Source: Fidelibacterota bacterium UBA2125 (lineage in GTDB: Bacteria > Fidelibacterota > Marinisomatia > Marinisomatales > S15-B10). Taken from it: a stretch of DNA of 11,204 nt. How positions within the stretch are numbered: position 1 is the first letter of the stretch; every line of letters starts with the position of its first letter. Positions 5,410 to 11,204 of the stretch are shown here, piece by piece. The notes below the pieces were generated by a model. The model had not been told where the DNA came from. It saw only the letters and a list, made by a program, of their open reading frames with translations, and ran no database searches. Location: positions 1 through 11,204 of the forward strand of contig DCXX01000058.1 of assembly GCA_002329125.1 (NCBI GenBank). Direction: 5' to 3'. The position numbers and the translations under genes were made by a program.

Positions 5410-7830
5410 CTATTTCAAATAGGTATCCAGCCAGAAAGCCGTTTCCCACAGTGAATGCATGACAGATTCCCTGGCCCGGTAACCGTGACTCTCGTGAGGA
5501 AGCATGACCAACCGTACGGTGGCACCGTGCCCTTTCAGGGCGTGGTAGAATCGCCTACTCTGAATGGGAAATGTTCCCGAGTTGTTATCGGCTTCACCGT
5601 GAATCATCAATAACGGTTCGTTCACTTTTTGCGCATGCATGAAGGGTGACATGGCAAAGTAAATTTCCGGTGCCTCCCAGAAGGTCCTCTCCTCTGCCTG
5701 GAATCCGAAGGGTGTAAGAGACCTGTTATAGGCGCCACTCCGGGCGATTCCCGTCCTAAAAATATCGGAATGGGCAAGTAGGTTAGCCGTCATAAAAGCA
5801 CCGTAGGAATGACCGGTGATGGCCACCCTCTCCCTATCTGCTACCCCCCGACTCACCATATAATCAACTGCTGCCTGGGCGCTGGCCACCAGCTGCTCTA
5901 CGAAAGTGTCGTTGGGCTGGGCATCTCCCTCTCCAACGATGGGCATTGTGGCATTGAACAATACGCCGTAACCGTGAACCAGCATGGCCAAGGCAGACGT
6001 GGAGCTTGAAGTGGGACTGATTCTCACAAACTGATGCGGCGAACCGATCACTTGGGATGCGGCTTTCATCGTTTTAAACTCCCGGGGATAAGCCCAAAGT
6101 ATCATGGGAAGGGGACCGTCCGAAGGTGAATGTCCCGGCGGCAGGTAGAGTGTAGCTGTAAGATCAATACCATCCTCCCTTTTGTACTTTACTAACTCCT
6201 TGTAGACACCTTTCATCTGAGGATATGGATGCGGGAAGGCTGTCATCTGTTTTATGTCTCCTGCTTTCAGGTCCCGTACGAAATAGTTAGGCTGCTCTTC
6301 CTTCGATTCTCTCGAAGTAATGATGACTGACTGGTCAGCATCCAAAACTGCCACGGGTCGTTCAAAATAAGGCGCTTCAGAACGGAAAAGACGTGTCGTA
6401 TTCCCCGATTCGATGTTGCGTTCATCTAAGAAGGGGCGATCACCTTCGGGTGATGCTCCGGTGCCCATAAGATAAATATTATTGCCCTTTTCACCCGTCA
6501 CAAGAACAGACACACCGTTTTCATTTATTTTCGTTACAGGTGAACCGGGATCACTGTATCGGTCCTCATAGAGCCGGTCAAAGACCAATTTTGGCTCTTT
6601 CTCAGGACGGTCGGGACTGACGGCCCAAGTACGGGTTTTCCGGGTACTCCATTCACGAGTTGTGACCAGAGCAAGATCGCCACTTCCCCAGCGACTATAG
6701 CCATACCTTAGACCGAGATCAATGAGAGGGACGGGATCATCACTGAAAGGTGCCTCACGGGTAAAGACCTTGTCCCTCACCTCCGCTTCCGCTCGAGGAT
6801 CGCCCCCATCCTGTGCTTCTGTCCAGTAAAGGGTAGCTGGAGCATCTCCTCGCCACCCGTAAGATCGGGGGCCCGTTGGGACAGCACCGAAACCGAGGGG
6901 AAGCTGATCCGCCAGTGGCATGTCCGTGGCTGTGTGAACAACCTTTCCGCTCAGGTCCCAAACCTCAACCAAAGTTGGAAAACGGTATACAGGTACCAGA
7001 TAGGAATAAGGTCTATGAACAATCTCCACCAGCAGCATCTTCCCATTGGGAGAAGGTTCCGCCCGCCGGATGATAGCAGGTTTGCCGAGATTGGTCACTT
7101 TCCCTTTCAGATTCACGAGGACCATCTGAGATGTGAGATGATAATCAAAAAGTTCTTCATCATGAGGAGATTTCAAGAGATCCTGATAGGTTCTGGCCGG
7201 TGCCTTTTCGCCCAGATTCTCCTGGACCACGGGGCCTTTCGGCACCGTACTCTCGTCTGGGGCCGGGCCTCGTCCCGCCGGAATTGTGAAAGCCACCAAT
7301 CCTTTGCTATCAGACAGCCACCTGAAGGGGCTGCCGTAAGTAGCATTCAAAGAATTTTTCATGGTCTGTTTCGCTTTTCCTTTTTTGGTGTTGGCGATCC
7401 AGAGTGAGATGTTTTCACTTGAGGTGATGGTGAAAGCCAGATGCTTACCGTTGGGCGACCAGGAAATATTTGAAATTTTTTGATTGGCGGGCAGTCCGGA
7501 AACTTTCACTTCCTTACCGCTCCTGACGGGCCTGATGGACAGTGCACTGTAGTGACTGCTTCGGCTACGGCCGTTTGTCCGTGGGTTGATTCTCAACCCG
7601 GCAATTCTCAGCTCCGGCTGGGACAATTCATCAATACCGGACATGGCTGGTCGCTCCATAACTACAACCTGCTCGTTCGATGGGCTCAACATAATGCTTG
7701 GAGTCAAAGGAGCGTTCACAAGATCTGCAATAGCTTTCGGAGGTGTTTGGTAGGTAAAGGGTTCCTGGGCATAAAACCACCCTCCGAAAAAAACCACCAG
7801 TATTGAAAAAACTATTTTTTGGGTTCTCAT
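5410..7830 (-). CDS. Secreted S9 (prolyl oligopeptidase family) serine peptidase, glutamyl-endopeptidase-like
   Basis: 806 aa. N-terminal signal peptide, residues 1-21 (positively charged start, hydrophobic core, likely cleavage after FYA). Then a long region of propeller blades (about 50-540) that gates the active site, with repeats such as ISWSPNGKHLAF. The C-terminal alpha/beta-hydrolase domain (about 545-806) carries GHSYG with Ser675, HGEAD with Asp748, and HESHGY with His782, a complete triad. The stretch from WAYPREFK (579-586) through SGTFPIQSRRFY resembles plant glutamyl endopeptidases and their bacterial relatives (S9D) more than dipeptidyl peptidase IV or oligopeptidase B, so cleavage after Glu is likely but not shown. 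Start: ATG at 7830 has GGAGG upstream and begins a proper signal peptide; the longer reading to 7926 would run into the preceding gene and bury the signal. It follows the Asp-box protein gene by 19 bp: a clear operon. Confidence 0.93.
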   Translation of the reverse strand: MRTQKIVFSILVVFFGGWFYAQEPFTYQTPPKAIADLVNAPLTPSIMLSPSNEQVVVMERPAMSGIDELSQPELRIAGLRINPRTNGRSRSSHYSALSIRPVRSGKEVKVSGLPANQKISNISWSPNGKHLAFTITSSENISLWIANTKKGKAKQTMKNSLNATYGSPFRWLSDSKGLVAFTIPAGRGPAPDESTVPKGPVVQENLGEKAPARTYQDLLKSPHDEELFDYHLTSQMVLVNLKGKVTNLGKPAIIRRAEPSPNGKMLLVEIVHRPYSYLVPVYRFPTLVEVWDLSGKVVHTATDMPLADQLPLGFGAVPTGPRSYGWRGDAPATLYWTEAQDGGDPRAEAEVRDKVFTREAPFSDDPVPLIDLGLRYGYSRWGSGDLALVTTREWSTRKTRTWAVSPDRPEKEPKLVFDRLYEDRYSDPGSPVTKINENGVSVLVTGEKGNNIYLMGTGASPEGDRPFLDERNIESGNTTRLFRSEAPYFERPVAVLDADQSVIITSRESKEEQPNYFVRDLKAGDIKQMTAFPHPYPQMKGVYKELVKYKREDGIDLTATLYLPPGHSPSDGPLPMILWAYPREFKTMKAASQVIGSPHQFVRISPTSSSTSALAMLVHGYGVLFNATMPIVGEGDAQPNDTFVEQLVASAQAAVDYMVSRGVADRERVAITGHSYGAFMTANLLAHSDIFRTGIARSGAYNRSLTPFGFQAEERTFWEAPEIYFAMSPFMHAQKVNEPLLMIHGEADNNSGTFPIQSRRFYHALKGHGATVRLVMLPHESHGYRARESVMHSLWETAFWLDTYLK

Positions 7831-7849
7831 TATGAAAAATCCTCCACTT
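7831..7849 (-). promoter_or_regulatory. Ribosome-binding site deciding the S9 peptidase start
   Basis: The 19-bp gap between the two secreted-protein genes contains GGAGG, 10 nt ahead of ATG at 7830. This fixes the start at the signal-peptide methionine and indicates translation from a shared mRNA. Confidence 0.7.
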
Positions 7850-10800
7850 TTATTGCTGTTGAGAACTTGGCACCACCACGCCGCCTTTATCGCGACTACC
7901 AGCCAGTTGGTTGAAGTCAGCCACATCTTTTGCTATAAGCCTGTTGAATTCAGACTGATACTGGTCAACTCGGCCCTTGAGTACTTTATATACTTCCTGC
8001 TGTTGCTTATTCGGTGAAAAATCAACGGACCCGGGATGAAATCCATCCCCGCTGGCCAGATCTCCTGTAAGAACAGAAAGTTTACTGTAAAGCTTATTGG
8101 TATATCGGAATGACTTTGAGTCGCCTTCAGCAAGAACCGGCTGGAAAACTTTGTCCTCCAGTTCTTGAAGCTTTTTGTAGAGAGCATCCCCCTTTTCCAT
8201 AATATCCTTGCTCTTCTCATCATCTTTCATAACAGTCTTCAGATCTTCTATCTGACGTTTCATCCATTCGATATTGCTGATCATATCTGAAACAGTGTTG
8301 AGGTCTTTGCGAATCTGAAGTAGCAGTGCTACCTGATCATGAATGTCGGCCACGGTCCCTTCCGACCGAGGGTCCTTTAGAACTACAAGATCAGTTGTCA
8401 GTTCGGTCTTTCCCACCGTCAGCTTGACAGAATAAGTTCCCGGCGCCACCATAAATCCCCGGAAACCGGCGTAAGTCCCCCAGCTCCGGATAGGATACCA
8501 CCCTTCCCGCTCCCAGGTTTTCCTGAATCGCTTTTCTTCAACCAGATGAGGGTTGAGTGGCGGTTTGGTCCGAAGTTTGGCCTCCCTTGCTCCCTCGTAT
8601 CTCAAATTCCACGCTACACGATTGATCCCTTTTTTCTTGGTCCCATTCAAAGATCTCACAGTGTCCCCATTATTATCCAAGATTGTGATATTAACATCTC
8701 CCTCAGGCTCATCTTTCAGGTAATAATTGATAAGGGCACGGGCATTAGGACGTGGACCGTTTCTCAAGGGGTGCATACGGTACGCCTGCCGGAGATCAAA
8801 CAGGTGAACACTCTTTGCCAGAACTTTTTCATTCAGCTGCCTCAGCGGCGTCACATCATCCAGTATCCAAAAGCCCCGGCCGTAGGTAGCTACCACCAGA
8901 TCATTGAAGTGCTCCTGGGTGATCATGTGGTGTACCGGTGCATAGGGCAAGTTATTCTGAAGTGGCAGCCATTTCTTGCCGTCATCAAAAGAGACAAAGA
9001 TAGCATTTTCCGTCCCCACATAGAGCATCCCTTTCCGGACGGGATCCTCATGAATCCAATGTGCATAGCTGAAAACACTTTTCGGAATACCGTTACTGAT
9101 AGACCTCCATCTTTTTCCGTAATTGGTTGTTTTGTAGATGTAAGGATTGCGGTCATTCATCTGGTGAAAATCTACGGTGATGTATGCTGTACCTGCATCG
9201 TGGGGAGAAGGCTCAATGTTGCTGACGGTGCCCCACTCCGGCAGATTGGGAATATTCTTTGTTACATTCGTCCACTTTTTACCGCCGTCCCGGGTCACAT
9301 GGACAAGTCCATCGTTGGTACCAGCCCAAATGAGGCCTGTTTCCACCCGGGATTCAGCAATGGCGAATACCACACAAGCATACTCCACACCGATATTGTC
9401 TTTAGTCAACCCGCCGGAGGGACCCATTCGACTCATGTCGTTGGTACTCAGATCAGGAGAAATGACCTCCCAGCTTTCACCTCCGTCCGTTGTCTGGTGG
9501 ACAAACTGACTACCCACGTAGACCTTGTTATTGTCATGTGGAGAAATGGTAATGGGAAAAGTCCAATTGAAACGATATTTCGCCTCACTGGCCGCGGCAC
9601 CGTATGACGATTCAGGCCACACCCTTACCGTCCTTTCATGGCCAGTGCTGTAATTCACTTTTGAGAAGTTTGAGCTAAAACTCCCACCCCAGACAATGTC
9701 TGGGTTCACAGGGTCGGGAACAATAAACCCACATTCACCTCCAGCTGTATTCTCCCATTCACTGCTTACAAAACCCCATCCGCCACGGCCCGGAGTAGCA
9801 GTGCTGGGTCCTCTGTAACCGGAGCCGTCCTGCATCCCACCGTAAACGTAGTAGGGAATCTGATTATCCACCGCCACATGGTACATCTGGGCGATGGGCA
9901 GCCGGACCCGCTCCCAGGTTTCACCGTGGTTGTTGCTGATGACAACACCGCCGTCGTCAGAAAGGATGATCCGGTCGGGATTAAGAGGATCCACCCACTG
10001 ATCGTGCGTATCACCGCTCCACCCCGTCCGTTCGCTGGTTAGTCCCCCATCATAGGTGGCGCTGTGACTGTTGGCTGCAAAATAGACCTCATTTTCACTG
10101 GCCGAAGAGACCACAATGCGGGAGGCGTAATGAGGCCGTTCATTCAGGATACGGTCGTAGCTCACCAGCTTCCAGGAGTCACCGCTGTTATTGGAACGCC
10201 ACAGGACGCCCCTATTGGGCGAACCCGTTTCAATGAGTGCATAAACTACATCTGGGTTGGTTGGTGCAATGGCAAGGCCCACTTTACCTAAAGGCGGCTT
10301 GGGAAGACCCTTTTCCAGCCTTTCCCAGGTCGATCCGCCGTCGGTGGAGCGCCAGATACCCCCGTTGGGACCCCCGCTCTCCCGTCCCCAGGTTCTGATA
10401 ACGACGGGCCACATACCCGCAAACAGAATCCGGGGGTTATCCATGTTCATGGCAATCTCGAAACAACCCGTATTCTCATCCACAAAAAGGACATGTTTCC
10501 ACGTCTTTCCGCCATCTGTTGTGCGGAAAACGCCCCTCTCTTTCTGAGGACCGTACCCGTGTCCCACGGCTGCCACAAAAACAATGTCGGGATCCCTTGG
10601 ATCGATGGCCACCCGACCGATCCTCCCGGTTTTTTCCAGTCCCATGTGCTTCCAGGTCTTACCGCCGTCCGTCGATTTATATACACCATTCCCTATGGAA
10701 ACGTTACTCCTGATAAAAGCTTCTCCCGTTCCAGCCCAAATGACGTGGGGATCAGAAGGTGCAATAGCCAAAGCACCAATGGACTGTGCCTGCTGATCGT

Positions 10801-11065
10801 CGAACAGTGGTTCCCAGTTACGCCCACCGTCTTCAGTTCTCCAAACCCCTCCGGAAGATCCACCTACGTAGTATGTCAGTGGATCACCGGGGATACTCAC
10901 TACAGCGGATGTTCTGTTACCCGGCGGTCCGATATACCGGTATTCAAGGTTCTGGTAGACTTCAGGCGTAATTGTCTGAGCAAAGGAAAAAGTCATTAGA
11001 GTAATAATCGTTGAAAAAAGAAACATCAGATGCTTTGATCTTTCGGCAGTACAAAAATTGTGCAT
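7850..11065 (-). CDS. Large secreted Asp-box beta-propeller protein (VPS10/sortilin-like, BNR repeats)
   Basis: 1071 aa. The signal peptide is at about 1-30 (hydrophobic FLFSTIITLMTFSFA, likely cleavage before QT). Ten Asp-box motifs of the type S/T-x-D-G-G-x-x-W start near residues 77, 131, 182, 240, 291, 377, 525, 591, 646 and 692. Some are degenerate (NNSGDSW, TNYGKRW). They form one or two beta-propellers like those of sortilin/VPS10 and BNR-repeat sialidases, xyloglucanases and photosystem assembly factors. A FlgD/Ig-like beta domain follows at about 787-825 (GDVNITILDNNGDTVRSL), then a charged helical, probably coiled-coil region at about 905-975, and a Gln-rich end. I see no catalytic domain, and no obvious type IX secretion C-terminal domain. 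Start ATG at 11065 has AGGAG 8 nt upstream; M14 is a weaker alternative. Family members are abundant in FCB bacteria; binding of peptides or glycans for the adjoining peptidase is an inference. Confidence 0.92.
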   Translation of the reverse strand: MHNFCTAERSKHLMFLFSTIITLMTFSFAQTITPEVYQNLEYRYIGPPGNRTSAVVSIPGDPLTYYVGGSSGGVWRTEDGGRNWEPLFDDQQAQSIGALAIAPSDPHVIWAGTGEAFIRSNVSIGNGVYKSTDGGKTWKHMGLEKTGRIGRVAIDPRDPDIVFVAAVGHGYGPQKERGVFRTTDGGKTWKHVLFVDENTGCFEIAMNMDNPRILFAGMWPVVIRTWGRESGGPNGGIWRSTDGGSTWERLEKGLPKPPLGKVGLAIAPTNPDVVYALIETGSPNRGVLWRSNNSGDSWKLVSYDRILNERPHYASRIVVSSASENEVYFAANSHSATYDGGLTSERTGWSGDTHDQWVDPLNPDRIILSDDGGVVISNNHGETWERVRLPIAQMYHVAVDNQIPYYVYGGMQDGSGYRGPSTATPGRGGWGFVSSEWENTAGGECGFIVPDPVNPDIVWGGSFSSNFSKVNYSTGHERTVRVWPESSYGAAASEAKYRFNWTFPITISPHDNNKVYVGSQFVHQTTDGGESWEVISPDLSTNDMSRMGPSGGLTKDNIGVEYACVVFAIAESRVETGLIWAGTNDGLVHVTRDGGKKWTNVTKNIPNLPEWGTVSNIEPSPHDAGTAYITVDFHQMNDRNPYIYKTTNYGKRWRSISNGIPKSVFSYAHWIHEDPVRKGMLYVGTENAIFVSFDDGKKWLPLQNNLPYAPVHHMITQEHFNDLVVATYGRGFWILDDVTPLRQLNEKVLAKSVHLFDLRQAYRMHPLRNGPRPNARALINYYLKDEPEGDVNITILDNNGDTVRSLNGTKKKGINRVAWNLRYEGAREAKLRTKPPLNPHLVEEKRFRKTWEREGWYPIRSWGTYAGFRGFMVAPGTYSVKLTVGKTELTTDLVVLKDPRSEGTVADIHDQVALLLQIRKDLNTVSDMISNIEWMKRQIEDLKTVMKDDEKSKDIMEKGDALYKKLQELEDKVFQPVLAEGDSKSFRYTNKLYSKLSVLTGDLASGDGFHPGSVDFSPNKQQQEVYKVLKGRVDQYQSEFNRLIAKDVADFNQLAGSRDKGGVVVPSSQQQ

Positions 11066-11204
11066 TATCTTTCTCCTGTGAATAAACGTTATTTTATTTG
11101 ATTCCTGTCTAACCCCACCGAACTAATCCTCGAAAGAATGGATGATTTTGAACTTGATCGGATACCGGAGGATACACCGTGCACCGATTAATAAGCAAGT
11201 CTTT
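11066..11204 (-). other. 5' flank of the propeller-peptidase operon
   Basis: 139 bp with no supportable gene or RNA. Next to the start codon is the Shine-Dalgarno AGGAG (minus strand). Upstream of it is an AT-rich AATCAAATAAAATAACG that could include a -10 element, but no matching -35 is convincing. A repeated GTATCC (two copies, 9 bp apart) occurs at about 11159-11175 and is too short to interpret. Confidence 0.4.

Noticed and set aside
7831..7926. N-terminal extension of the S9 peptidase by 32 codons
   Set aside because: It would overlap the end of the propeller gene and bury a normal signal peptide; a GGAGG ribosome site supports the start at 7830.
8546..9607. Long plus-strand open frame of 353 codons opposite the propeller gene
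   Set aside because: Lies wholly antisense to a gene with ten clear Asp-boxes and a signal peptide; its translation shows no domain or signal and looks like a mirror of the repeat-rich minus strand.
11130..11204. Short plus-strand ORF starting near 11137 (16 codons)
   Set aside because: No ribosome site, motif or length to support a gene.

Overview
This window is almost entirely protein-coding. It reads as a chromosomal stretch from a Gram-negative, marine or environmental, saccharolytic and proteolytic bacterium. It holds a Tat-exported GH109-type enzyme, a sodium/sugar symporter, a large secreted Asp-box (VPS10/sortilin-like) propeller and a secreted S9 glutamyl-endopeptidase-type peptidase. 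That combination, with moderate GC, is typical of the Bacteroidota/Gemmatimonadota/Marinimicrobia (FCB) side of the tree. Marinimicrobia is my guess, but this is inferred from gene content only. I see no phage, transposase, CRISPR, tRNA or rRNA signal.

Layout. (1) Positions 1-4612, minus strand, are a sugar-use cluster. In transcription order it runs: a small YfiM/DUF2279-like membrane protein, a Tat-exported Gfo/Idh/MocA-fold protein of the GH109 alpha-N-acetylgalactosaminidase type, a truncated symporter fragment, a full SSS symporter, and a galactokinase-like GHMP kinase that overlaps the symporter stop and runs off the left edge. (2) Positions 4613-4732 are a divergent intergenic region with a good plus-strand promoter candidate. 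(3) Positions 4733-5401, plus strand, encode a short PlsC-type acyltransferase. (4) Positions 5410-11065, minus strand, are a two-gene unit: a 1071-aa secreted Asp-box propeller, then (19-bp gap) an 806-aa secreted S9 peptidase. (5) Positions 11066-11204 are the 5' flank of that unit, with no recognisable gene.

How the genes fit together. The left cluster suggests a complete route: periplasmic release of an alpha-linked GalNAc or related sugar (GH109), sodium-driven uptake (SSS), and 1-phosphorylation (GHMP kinase). The right unit suggests extracellular or periplasmic peptide binding and degradation.

The most unusual item is the 91-codon ORF at 2443-2718. Its first 78 residues are a gap-free paralogue of the downstream symporter N-terminus (49 of 78 identical by my count). 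Its last 13 residues match the C-terminal tail of the upstream GH109-type protein (7 of 13 identical, stop codons aligned). This looks like the scar of a deletion inside an ancestral tandem (GH109-like gene + SSS gene) x2 array, leaving an in-frame chimera directly before the surviving symporter.
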